64,000 bases of DNA, taken from NCBI GenBank assembly GCA_029876055.1, contig CM056874.1:3782001-3846000 (forward strand). Direction: 5' to 3'. Both the position numbers and the translations under genes were made by a program. The stretch comes from Madurella fahalii. Taxonomy: Eukaryota > Ascomycota > Sordariomycetes > Sordariales. Shown here piece after piece: positions 54,200 to 64,000 of this stretch. Every line of letters starts with the position of its first letter. The stretch's first letter is position 1. The notes under the pieces were generated by a model. The model saw only the letters and a list, made by a program, of their open reading frames with translations. It ran no database searches and had not been told where the DNA came from.

Positions 54200-55397
54200 T
54201 ACCTAAAATCTGCGGGAAACCGCACAACACCATTGCCTTAAGATGAAAGCTCCGAGACAGGGCATCATCCGATTTGAGAAACGGCGATTTTAGTTCCAAT
54301 GTTTTGTTCTTTTTGACGGTGTCATTGCTGCCACCGGTTGGAGAGCGAATCATGGGCAAGAACAGAAAGAGCTAGGAGTCGAGGAGCCGATTAATGAGCA
54401 GTCTCCTCCATGCAGTAACACCGTTCTGGCTCAATGGATGAATGACAGTTGTCCCCTGCCCGCATTTCTAGGAGGCATATGGTAGTGTCGCCGTAGCTCC
54501 CTTGCAGATTGGTTGCCTCTGTTGTTGCCAGCATGCAAAGACGGGAGTCGCTGAGGTGAGACCGGGGGATTGACCAAGCAAAGGGGAAGACGTGGCGGCT
54601 CATGTGGAGCGGCGAGCGAATAGAACGTCGGAAGGTTGGTCCGGGTCCGGTAAGCAGGGTGGGGCGATTCCCCGGACATACTTGCCGCAGCGCGGGTAGC
54701 TGCCTGGACAGCAAGGCCCGCCGAGGCCTCCCCACTAGAGAGTGAACGTAGGCCCCCCTACAGTAGCGAACCAGGATGTATGTTGGCCGACAATGTTGAG
54801 GCGGAGACAAGCCGAAACCGCCCTGTAAACTACAGTGTGCGGGGCGCCTGGGGCCATGCCCCGGCCTCCCAGATTTTGACTCCGGCTTGCGCTACGACTC
54901 CTTCGTTGTCGTCGGCCGCCGGACGACTCAGGGCCCGGCGAGGACGAGAAAACACTTGCACTTAATGACTGATTTCCCCGCAGCTTGCCTGAGGCGAGGT
55001 GGCGCAGAATGAGGACAATTCTCCGGGGGGCTAGTGGCGCGAGGCAGCCGCTGCATCTATGGATTGTAGGATGATGATACTTGCCCCAAAGAGCGGTCGG
55101 GTGGAGCCAACGAGAGTTTCTTGTGACTCACTAGCCGAGCTGTGGAGATTGCATTGCATCAGGTCGCTCAGCCTGCGCACCGGTCAGCACGGGCCGTCAC
55201 CGCTGCCTAGTGCATGCAGGTTCAGCCAGGCTCTGGATTGGTGTCTCTCGTGTCCAGCGCATCGCAACATAAAAAGGCTGCTCTCCGGCTTCCTCTCTGC
55301 CCACGGCCGACACAGGACAACCGAGGCATTTCTTTTTTGTCCCCGTCCTTGACCCCGCTCAAGTCAATTCCGGCACGCCCTTTGCTGAGCGCCCACC
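54200..55397. other. Intergenic, no supported gene
   Basis: Promoter side of the AAA ATPase gene. Minus frames at 54168-54359 and 54391-54810 show no family features. Confidence 0.45.
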
Positions 55398-57578
55398 ATG
55401 CCCCGCTGCTGGCCCACCTTCCGCTCCCGTGCCAAGAAGGGGGCGGTGAGCCCCACAAAGCCGGAGAAGCTGCCGGACGGCGCGTCGAGCGCATCCGGCT
55501 CCACCACCGAAGTGGACGCCGAGACCAAGGCGCGGGCCGACAAGGAGAAGGAGAAGGAAAAGCAGAGAGACGAAGACAACAAGGCGGAGAAGAAGGACGA
55601 GGACGATGGGGAAGAGTCCAAGGACGAGGACAAGGAGGGCGAGGACAACGATAAGCCAAAGGTGCCGGTGGGGTCCATAAGCGAAGCCAAGCACATCTAC
55701 AAGGGCGCTTCAGATGACGATGGGAATTGGACCTGGGTAGACAAGTATCCCGATGATGTCGAAGAGGCGGCCGAGAACGAGAAGACGGCAACATATGCAG
55801 TCGTGGTGCGCAACCAAAAGAGCAATGACAGCCGCAAGAAGCTCGAGGCCCACAGCATCATCGTGCAGAGCCCGCAAATCAGGGCGGCTCTGGCTGAGAT
55901 CATGGCCGACTATCCAGGCGTCGCCTGCGAGCTGACACGGTTGGAGTTCGAGGCGCCTTTCAAACCTTTTGTGCATAGGTGGTACGTTGTGTCCGGGGAT
56001 GCCGTCCGGAAGTGGAGAGACTGACGGCCGAGCAGGAACGAGCTTACCAAGTACCTTGAGAAGCCGGATCTTGACGAGAAGACCAAAGAGCATATGAAGG
56101 TGCTCTACGACATTCTCAATTACGAGATCGGCGACAACGTCAGGGCATTCCAGGACTACGTACGGAACGGCGTCGTGTCTTTCAAGGACCTGTGGATGAT
56201 CTTCCAACCCGGCAAAGTCGTAGTGGCGGCATATCGGGGGCCCCTCAGCGCCTTCGAGATGGTCGAGACGGAGTACATGCAAAACAACTGCGGCAAGTTT
56301 CTACAAGTGCGCTGCGACTGCGTCGATTACGGCGGCAAGGAATTTGGCAGGTACCAGGAGCAAATCAACATCCCCGAGTTCATTGGCACCAAGAAGATCA
56401 CTGGTCTGAAGGTGTATCCCATGCACTTCCATGAAGACAAGGAAGCGCTCTCCGCCAAGCTGACCAAGCGGGGCGAGGTATTTGAGCAGCTAGCCGGACA
56501 TCACTACAAGCAGTACCAGGGCAAGGCGATCACATGGAACCGCGAAGGCAACGAAGTCGAGATCGAGATCACCGGGCGCATCGTGGTCGACATTGGTAGC
56601 TTCAACCGCTTCAGCCCCTGGCAAGTGCGCTATGTCAACGACTGGAACGCCAACGATCTGGAGCGCTTCACCAAGTACAGGGAGGAGATGGGTGTCACCG
56701 ATGACAAGTTCGTCCTGCCGCCCTACTACCAGATGCTCTGCCGCTCCCGCACACGAGGTTACTCGCTCAAGTTCAAGAAGTGGCTCGACTTCTTTGTCGA
56801 GCAGATCTCCGAGGTCAAGTGGAACAGTGACGCCTTTAGCAGACTGGTGTTGCCGCCGGATCAGAAGGAGCTCATCCTGGCCTTCTCCGAGTCGCAGCTG
56901 GCAGGCAGCACCTTTGACGACGTCATCTCGGGCAAGGGAAAGGGCATTATTTGCCTGCTGTCAGGCCCTCCGGGCGTCGGCAAGACGCTCACGGCCGAGG
57001 CGGTAGCTGAGAACCTGAAGGTGCCGTTACACATGCTGAGCTCGGGCGACCTGGGCTCAGACCCGTGGGAGGTCGAGCGCGAGCTGCAGTCGATCCTGGA
57101 GCTGGTTGCCCGGTGGAACGCGATCCTCCTGTTGGACGAGTGCGACGTCTTCCTCGAGGCGCGCAGTACGCACGAGCTGGAACGCAACAAGATCGTGTCC
57201 ATCTTCTTGCGCACCCTCGAGTACTACGAGGGCATCATGTTCATGACGACCAATCGTGTTGATGACATCGACGCGGCGTTCCAGTCACGCATTCATGTCA
57301 GCATTGAGTACCCGGATCTTACGTCGGCGTCGCGGCGCACCATTTGGAAGAACTTCCTCAACGGCTCGAGCATCAAGAGCTCGCTCACGGATAAGGACAT
57401 CGCCGAGCTTGCCGAGCTCAAACTGAACGGCAGACAGATCAAGAACGTGCTCAAGACGGCGCAGCTGCTGGCGGCGAGGAAGAAGAGCGAGACGCTTGAC
57501 AGGAAATACATTGAGACAGTGCTTATTATCGAGAAGAAGCGACCGGGAGCGCCGCAGCAGATGATGCATTACCTCTGA
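55398..57578 (+). CDS. AAA-type ATPase (single AAA module), fungal family with long N-terminal region
   Basis: Two exons, 55398-55981 and 56036-57578, with a 54-nt intron; junction FVHRW|NELTKYLEKPDLD; 708 aa. Residues about 30-90 are a highly charged, probably disordered K/E/D segment. The middle (about 100-410) is a beta-rich region with FRDYVRNGVVSF-like and WMIFQPGKVVVAAYRGPLSA blocks, as in the DUF7025-containing fungal AAA proteins. The AAA core carries LSGPPGVGKTLTAEAVAENL (Walker A), AILLLDECDVFLEAR (Walker B and next acidic), TNRVDDIDAAFQSRIHVSIE (sensor 1/arginine-finger region), and a helical lid ending IEKKRPGAPQQMMHYL. It is probably a hexameric remodelling ATPase; location and client unknown. 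The start is chosen at the first ATG, with weak N-terminal conservation. Confidence 0.87.
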
Positions 57579-58956
57579 GTGGCGCGTCTGGAGAGGGCAT
57601 CTCGGCGGCTGGCGTTGAGGTAATGTCATGTCTTGGAATCGGATAAGGCTGATGGATCTCGATGCCTGGAGGTTAGATACCCATCAGGGATACACTGTGT
57701 TTGTACTACAACGGGGAGACTGGCGTTGGTTCTTCGGGTTTAGCATTCCGCGGGTTTCCTTGGTATCCGATACGTAAGATATATCATGATATTGATGATT
57801 GAGAAGCGTGCCCGAGTCTCGGGTGAAAGCGTTCAACTCTCTCCCTAACTCCTTGATGTTTGTGATCGCCCCCTTTCCCGGACTTCTCCATTCCCTTTTT
57901 CTCTGCCCATCAAACGTTACCACATCCACGACTCTGTAAAGACGACGCCGAACGACGAACTAGACCCGATTTCAGTATGTCGAACATGATGTTCCACAGA
58001 ACATGTCAACGGCGTCATAGTCTCGGCTTGTAGTCGATTAATCGGATGACTAGCAACTTGCTTTGGAGCAGGCGCCTGCCTCGTTGTAACCGAGAATGGC
58101 TCGATTTCGGAGACGATGAATTCGTCCGCCCGAATCTTCGCCCCGATGTCGGATATGTAAAGTCCCTTAATCGCGTCAGCGGCATTATGTGCACGACATT
58201 TCGTTCCCCCAAGGCCACAAAGACTTGGTTGATCGAGCCGCCATCGCAGAGCTCCAGGAACGCGAATTCGATAAGTTCAGACGTTGACATTGTGCTCTCC
58301 ATCAGCTGTTTGGTGACTTTCGCATCTTTTTCGAATCTGTTCCCAACCAGCAACCCCATACCTACCGCATCGGCACATTTCTGCCTCGCCACATTATGCG
58401 CGACCCTCCTCTTCCTGTTACGCGAACTCTCTACCTCGCAGAGAACCGAGTGATTGATCCGCTTTTACCTCAGCTCTTCGCCGTCCACTGCGCCATTGCC
58501 CACAGATACAACCTATACTACCACCGCTTTGACCTGCTTGGTGGGTGTGCTTGCCTATACAGTGGGTATCCGTGGTATATTGATTACGGTGCAGCCAGGG
58601 GGTCGCATTCTATTACCCCGGGTCAGAATTGCCGCGAACCAAAGTTGAACGAAAATTGCAGGGGATACTTTTTTCGAATACCAGTTTAGAATACGCCTTG
58701 CAGATTTCCCCTTCTCTAATTACTCCCTATAAAAAGAAGGCCGTCTCTAGATTCAAAACTCAATTTATATGACAGACCGGCGACCTCGTCGCCTCGTCGC
58801 CCACGGGCCTATGTTTCCCCATTCCAGACTCCCAGATCATCTTTCCCTGGTGATTTCGTATCCCTGGGCATCCACGGCGCCATTCTATCCCACCCTGTAC
58901 CTGCCTCCTTTCACTCAGCATTCTTTCGCTCACCTAGCCCATATGCGGCCGCCATT
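57579..58956. other. Intergenic with one possible coding fragment
   Basis: On the minus strand about 58180-58460 reads CEVESSRNRKRRVAHNVARQ, KCADAVGMGLLVGNRFEKDA, KVTKQLMESTMSTSELIEFA and FLELCDGGSINQVFVALGER without a stop. It looks protein-like, but I recognise no family and see no convincing start or splice site. The rest shows nothing. Confidence 0.35.
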
Positions 58957-60404
58957 CTACCAAGCCATTGTCCATCTCCTACTACCACTATCGCTTTGGT
59001 CACTCGTCACCGTCGTGGAGCTCTCGCCGCAGCTCCCTGGACTGTCCCAACATTTCAAATCGCTCTCATCTACCGGCGACGGGCTCGACATTGCGCTTCT
59101 GTCTTCACAGCGCAGTCTCTCTTCGTCCCTCAACAACTCCTTAGTCCTGAGCCTCATCCCTGTCAACCGCCGAGGGAGGTAAAACCCGGGGTGATAAATC
59201 GCCATGAGTAGTAGAATTCCGGCCGCAGGGATATAGTAGAGCAAATACTCGGGCCATTCCTCCGTCACAACAACCGACAGACTTTCTCTCGCCTCGGACG
59301 CGGGCAGGAACCGCAGTAGGGTGACCGCATCCTTGCTGAATACGCGATCAATGCCCAGGACCTGTCAAGCGAGGAACCATATGCCATCAGCTCCGTCCTC
59401 AGGGCGTTATGGATGCATCGACGCTCAAATACAGGAAGAGGGCCGATAGACAATACGACTACTCACCACAAGCAACAAGCTACTCAGCGCCAACACGACA
59501 CCCAACCTCCTCGCGCCCAGCTCCACCTCGGGGAGGAGACCCCCAGTAACCGCGCACCGGCCACCGCTCCCGGGTGCCCGGGCCCGCGCCGCGAACCTAC
59601 GAGCCGTGCTGATAACCCACACGAACCGCACCGCCATCCCGCTCAGGACCGCCCACGCCAGCACGTCGACCACGGCGCCGGCCGCCGCCATGCGCGGCGG
59701 CCCTGGCGGGATGAACAGGAAGCCCGAGCCGAAGAAGGCGAGGGCGTCGCCCAGCACTTGCGGCGCGGCCAGGCAGGTGGTCTGGAACGCGGGCGGCAGC
59801 CACAGCGCGGCGGGGCGGCGGTGCGGCGGCGGCACGGCCCACCAGGTCAGCCGCGTGTAGGTCATGATGAGGAGGAAGCCCAGGACGGAGGCGGGCGCGC
59901 CGAGGAGGAGGGCCATGACGCTGTGCAGGAGGGATGCGGACTTGGAGGAAGGGTGGGACGAGGCGGAGGAAGGGGAGGAGAGGATTATGCGGAGGAGGAA
60001 GCCGGTTGTCAGGGCTGGGTTGTTTGGTTTTTTTTTGCAGCTTGTGGTTAGTGCTTGGGGCGTTGGCTGGGCTGTCGGGGCTGGGAAGTGCACATACCGG
60101 CTCCGGCGTACACGCACATGATGAGGAGGACTGTTTTAGTCCGCCAGGCAAGGTAGGTGTGTACTAAGGTCAGGGTGCTGAAGATGAAGGCTCCGGCGAC
60201 GGCGAGGTCGAAGGACGGGGTATAGAAGGGGAAGATCTCCGGCGGTGAGTTGCCAGGCGGTGATAGAAGAAGGTGATCTTCTCCTGCGGTGATGTGCTTT
60301 CGGGTTGGGGACCATATATCGTCGACCGGCGGCGAGATGGGTATGCATATTCCCCCTCCGTGACGTGTACAGCCGTCCCAGGGGCAGTCGTAACCGTCCG
60401 ACAT
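58957..60404 (-). CDS. RTA1-like multi-TM membrane protein
   Basis: Three exons: 60098-60404, 59467-60014 and 58957-59361 (introns 83 and 105 nt, GT-AG), phase-consistent, 419 aa. An extracellular N-terminus (MSDGYDCPWDGCTRHGGGIC) precedes FYTPSFDLAVAGAFIFSTLT (TM1, with the YxPS motif of RTA1 proteins). The next TM segments include LTTGFLLRIIL, LGFLLIMTYTRLTWWAV, PQVLGDALAFFGSGFLF and AVVDVLAWAVLSGMAVRFVW. The end TEEWPEYLLYYIPAAGILLL, then MAIYHPGFYLP, matches the family's final helix (EWxxYxxD...HPG). RTA1/RSB1 proteins are seven-TM lipid-translocation or stress-resistance proteins of fungal membranes. The middle is more diverged than usual and GC-rich. Confidence 0.72.
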
Positions 60405-62498
60405 TTTTCTTGGCTTCGTCGTCGTAGGCCGAGACAGAGGAGAGATAATCTAGGGGCTGCGGCCCGCCGTAGGCCGATGGCTGGAGAGAATTAATAGCAG
60501 CATAACTTAGGAAGAGGTCAAGTCGAGAGAGCCCCGCCGCCACGACGGCAAAGGGAACTCCTTTAAGCAGTGTGTACAGACATTCCCCTCAGAGTGGCAA
60601 ATGTGCGATGGTTACGGAAAGTCGCTCGGGAGATACAATGTTTACCGTTACTACGCCTGCTTTTTACTGTTTGCAAGAAAGTGACTCGAGTCTAGAGGAT
60701 GGAAGCAGCTGGTGAAAGGTTTAACAGCTGTCCTAGCTTATGCTGGCTTGCGAGCGGGTCGCGCTGAAAGTTAATAGCCGCGGATGTTACGCTGAAAATT
60801 TTTTGAAGCGCACTCCAAGGAGCCAGACCCCGTCAGAGCTTGCTTGCATGTCCGAGCACACGGGGGATACAAGGTGGCCGGTCTGTATCTCCTAGCACTT
60901 ACACCTCATGGCTGGACTTCGGCGGGTACGAGACTGAGATCGAGAACCTGTAGGTAGCTGTCTGACTGTATAGATCTGGGATGTGGGTGACGATGCTCCG
61001 ATGTGACTGCCAGTACGGAAGAATGCCGCACAAAACCTAAACTCTCAGGGTGTACGTCTTCTTCAGTCCCAATCCGAGTTGTGACTCACGTTCACCAAAA
61101 TTTTGTGTTTCCAATATGATACGTAAAGGCAAACGTGGCTGCATGATGATGAAAAGCGCATCGTCAACATATCTAGTTGATGGACCCTTCGCCCAGATAA
61201 AACCTATCTTGAGCAGATAAGCCTATGTGCTCTTACCCATTTAGGTCATCAAACACGGATATTTGCCGTCAAGCTAGACGCTTTCGGCGTTCCCTCGACC
61301 CATCACAAGGAACAAGTGGTCGTGGGAAACTTACTAGTGTCAGTCGCACGCAATTGGGTATTATCATGTTTTCTGTTGCCAGGGCAAAATACAATGTCAA
61401 AGTGGACAAAACGAGGTGGCGACAGCAATAAAGAACATCATTCCGTGATGCGGTTGAGAAGCGGTACACATCATGGGTCAGCGATTTGCGTTGTGGCTGG
61501 CTTCATCTGCGTCAGTAAGCAGGCAATCAACGGCACGCCAAAGAGATCTGCGATGGCGGCTCCTGCTGGGTGAGTGTGTTCAACATTAGGCTGGGGTGTT
61601 CTGAGGTGGCATTTCGAGGAAGAGTAGCCTCGTGACAATCATAAGGGCTCGCCCTGTAGCTGTAAAAAGAGCTCTTAGGACGCGCGATTAGAAGCAAATC
61701 CGCACAAAGTCAAGTACAGAGAGAACGGTTAACAGGAATACGAGTACACATCTGGCTTTCCAACGTCGCATCAACACACCCGTAAACTCAGATTACGGAT
61801 AGGGTTAAAGGGACGACGGATCACGACAGTAAGTTGAAGAAATGCCGGGCCGGAAACATCGCGTTCTGGATCCGCGATGGGCTTGGCCATTAAGACGTCT
61901 GAATCGGAGCACGGAATGTGAGTCTGTAGAGCATCGCCTGAGGGTTCTCATTGGCGGGCTTCTTATGCATTGGGGTGCGACACAATGCAGCAGGACGGCT
62001 CAGATTACCCTATACTACCTCAGTCACCAACAAAGAGGTCGTAGAACCCAACGATTCGATGGCTGCTCTCTGGTCTGCCCTATATTGCGATGCGTCAGAG
62101 GCGAAACGGACAGGGGGCTGCATGACGTGGGCCAATGGGAGCATTGCAGGCCTCTTTGCAGCTGCTAGCTGCAGCGGTACGCGAGATGGTCGGCCTCAAC
62201 CGTCGAGCCGTGCGGTATCATTGTGAAGCGGGAGCCTCTGATCAGTCGGCACGGGAGAGTGTTTCTTAACCCTGTAAGTCATTGTAGCTGCCTTGCTTGA
62301 GGTAATGCATAAAGCATCGTCCTCGCGTCCCCGAGATGATTCAAAGCCGTGACGTTTCTGATTGTCAGATCAGTCGACTCTCGTAAGGCTCCCTGAATCC
62401 GGCTGGTCGGAGCCACCCGCCTCGCTCGAACAGGGTGGACATTTCTGTGCCTAAGTTCCTAATCCTATGTTACTGCGTCCCTAACGGAAGCCGCAAAT
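60405..62498. other. Long intergenic region, no supported gene
   Basis: Divergent upstream regions of the RTA1-like (-) and RdRP (+) genes. A 92-codon plus frame (61951-62226) with several cysteines was considered but has no recognisable family, start context or splice support. Confidence 0.45.
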
Positions 62499-64000
62499 AT
62501 GGAATTCTTCCTGGGAGTACCCAAGCACCTGGACCTCGAAGCCCTGGAAGCCGAGTTAAAGCCAGTCATGGATGAGCTGTCCATATCGCGGTACTCTTGC
62601 GACAAGCCACGGGGCAAGCCAAAAGGCTTTGTCCGATTCGTGCATGAGATGGACGGGCAGAGATTTTGGGACGCGTACGGCGAGGAGTCAATTCCAGAGG
62701 AAGAAATCTCACCAACAGGATCTCAGAACCAACCATGTCAACGCACAATGAGGCCACGGCTCCAGATCCTGGGGAGCATGATATCTTGCAGACGCAGCCA
62801 CCGAAAGGGGACAGTACTTAATCCCGTTGCCCCGGAGTTCGAGCCAACCTCTCGCTCCCGGAAACAGGACAAAAGCGGCACCGTTGTGATGACGCCTTAC
62901 GAGTTGGATTGTGGCCACTGCGTATTTGTTGAAGGCCACTTCGCGTTTGTGGCAGAGTGGGAGCACAAGGGACACACAGTTGCGAAGTTCACCAAGTATA
63001 GTCTCACGATCGAAATCTGCAGCCTCCAAGTCCTTGTCCACATCGGCTATGCCGACATCAACGAACTCATTTGGTCGGCAACAGGGACGGTGACCATCGT
63101 CTTGACTATCCCGCCTACATTTCTCAAATATCGACCTGTCGAAACTTCTTCAACTGCGGGAATGCAGCGACTCGCGGCCATCAATGACGCGCATGGCAGA
63201 GTGTCCAGCTTCTGTACCGTTTACCAGTTGCGGGTTCCCGCCGCAGGGCCCTTGCGAAACGACATGGCGGTTCTCCGGGCAAAAGGGATTAACGTGGTCG
63301 AATACGATGCAGAGTATTACCGTGCCGCCCAGGAAGCGCCTCAACTTGTCCCGTATCCCGACGCAATCCAGAACCTGATGAAGGAGCTCGCCCGGCACGA
63401 GCACGTAGGGACCCTGCCATTTGGGATCTTGTTTCTTTCCCAAGCACTGGCATACAACGGCTACATGCACCCGGGCAAAGTATCGCTCCTGGTTCGAAAG
63501 TTGGCCGCTCTCTTTGCCGCAGAGCGCGAACAAGGGCGCAGGAAACAACCCATATCCACCGACGCCTTTAAAACGCTCTTTAGCTGCGACCACTTCCTTT
63601 CACCCTCCGATAGCGGAAGTCGGTGTGAAGTGGATAACATAATGGCAATGTTGGAAAGTCAAGAACAGCTCATTCGCTCTGGCGAAGATATCAGAGCCGG
63701 GTTGGCATGGGAGCGGCGGGACCAGGCAAGAGTCTTCTGCGCCACCATCACGCCGACCCGCATCCTCCTGGGAGGGCCAACAATGGAAGTCGGGAACCGC
63801 ATCTTGCGCAAATACCCCGGGCGCTACGATTACTTTGTTCGAGTGCATTTCTGCGACGAGAACGGTCAGGAGCTTTTCAAGAATGCAAGAGTCCTCCTCG
63901 ACGAGATCTACGACCGGTTCGGATCCCTCCTGCGGAGCGGGATCGATATGGGCGGCCGGAAATACGAGTTCCTTGGGTTTTCCCACTCATCGTTGCGCTC
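62499..64000 (+). CDS. RNA-dependent RNA polymerase (RdRP), SAD-1/QDE-1/Rdp1 family, 5' part
   Basis: ATG 62499 opens a frame that stays open for 500 codons to the right edge, so the gene is cut off. The N-terminus is RRM-like (MEFFLGVPKHLDLEALEAEL ... KGFVRFVHEMDGQRFW). A less conserved linker follows, then the N-terminal RdRP regions: LVHIGYADINELIWSATGTV with LTIPPTFLKYRP, and FGILFLSQALAYNGYMHPGK. Next come SGEDIRAGLAWERRDQARVF, CATITPTRILLGGPTMEVGN, RILRKYPGRYDYFVRVHFCD and IDMGGRKYEFLGFSHSSLRS at the edge. These blocks precede the catalytic DxDGD loop, which lies outside. Cellular RdRPs make dsRNA for RNAi; in fungi the clades are QDE-1 (quelling), SAD-1 (meiotic silencing) and RRP-3. 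The RRM-like start favours SAD-1/Rdp1 type. No introns seen so far. Confidence 0.9.
   Translation, partial: MEFFLGVPKHLDLEALEAELKPVMDELSISRYSCDKPRGKPKGFVRFVHEMDGQRFWDAYGEESIPEEEISPTGSQNQPCQRTMRPRLQILGSMISCRRSHRKGTVLNPVAPEFEPTSRSRKQDKSGTVVMTPYELDCGHCVFVEGHFAFVAEWEHKGHTVAKFTKYSLTIEICSLQVLVHIGYADINELIWSATGTVTIVLTIPPTFLKYRPVETSSTAGMQRLAAINDAHGRVSSFCTVYQLRVPAAGPLRNDMAVLRAKGINVVEYDAEYYRAAQEAPQLVPYPDAIQNLMKELARHEHVGTLPFGILFLSQALAYNGYMHPGKVSLLVRKLAALFAAEREQGRRKQPISTDAFKTLFSCDHFLSPSDSGSRCEVDNIMAMLESQEQLIRSGEDIRAGLAWERRDQARVFCATITPTRILLGGPTMEVGNRILRKYPGRYDYFVRVHFCDENGQELFKNARVLLDEIYDRFGSLLRSGIDMGGRKYEFLGFSHSSLR

Noticed and set aside
61951..62226. 92-codon frame with several cysteines
   Set aside because: No signal peptide, no known Cys framework, no start context; not enough to call a gene.
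1..64000. CRISPR arrays, operons, bacterial RBS sites
   Set aside because: The sequence is eukaryotic (spliceosomal introns throughout); no direct-repeat arrays with spacers were seen.

Overview
The window comes from a filamentous ascomycete, most likely a Sordariomycete (Sordariales-type). Genes are GC-rich and carry many short introns of about 49-120 nt with fungal donor and branch-point signals. The AT-rich stretches and the C-to-T type nonsense codons in relics look like repeat-induced point mutation (RIP). The gene set is typical of Pezizomycotina: a HET-domain protein, a fungal rhodopsin-like membrane protein, an RTA1-like protein, an X325/BIM1-type copper protein and RNA-silencing genes. 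Exon structures were worked out by eye from splice motifs, reading phase and family conservation; none was confirmed with transcripts.

Region 1 (1-12.3 kb): 3' end of an APH-like kinase gene; a membrane-anchored Cys-rich protein; a monocarboxylate-type MFS transporter; an acyl-CoA dehydrogenase; a seven-TM rhodopsin-like protein; and a seven-exon cytochrome P450. The last four could form a small metabolic group, but no backbone synthase is visible.

Region 2 (12.3-23.7 kb): a broken non-LTR retrotransposon, one copy of a palindrome-bearing repeat, two small proteins (about 103 and 55 aa), a conserved fungal gene with an unresolved 5' end, an SRR1-like gene, and a secreted GPI-type X325/BIM1-like copper protein.

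Region 3 (23.7-41 kb): housekeeping core. Three WD40 genes in a row (DOA1/UFD3-like, STRAP-like, SPT8-like) are followed by a SAD-3/Hrr1-like RNA-silencing helicase, a bacterial-looking nucleotidyltransferase, and a SWIM+RING protein. SPT8 has a one-base frameshift at a C run. DOA1 appears to use a GC-AG intron.

Region 4 (41-54.2 kb): dynamic, gene-poor and partly RIP-degraded. It holds an AT-rich island, a small glycine-rich membrane protein, a HET-domain gene, and a CHAT-protease fragment lying between two copies of the palindromic repeat. It ends with a pogo/Fot1-type DNA transposon (44-bp inverted repeats, two nonsense codons) sitting inside an amidohydrolase pseudogene.

Region 5 (54.2-64 kb): an AAA ATPase, an RTA1-like membrane protein, and the 5' 1.5 kb of an RNA-dependent RNA polymerase of the SAD-1/QDE-1/Rdp1 family running off the right edge. 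Together with the SAD-3-like helicase, two components of the RNA-silencing/meiotic-silencing machinery lie about 25 kb apart.
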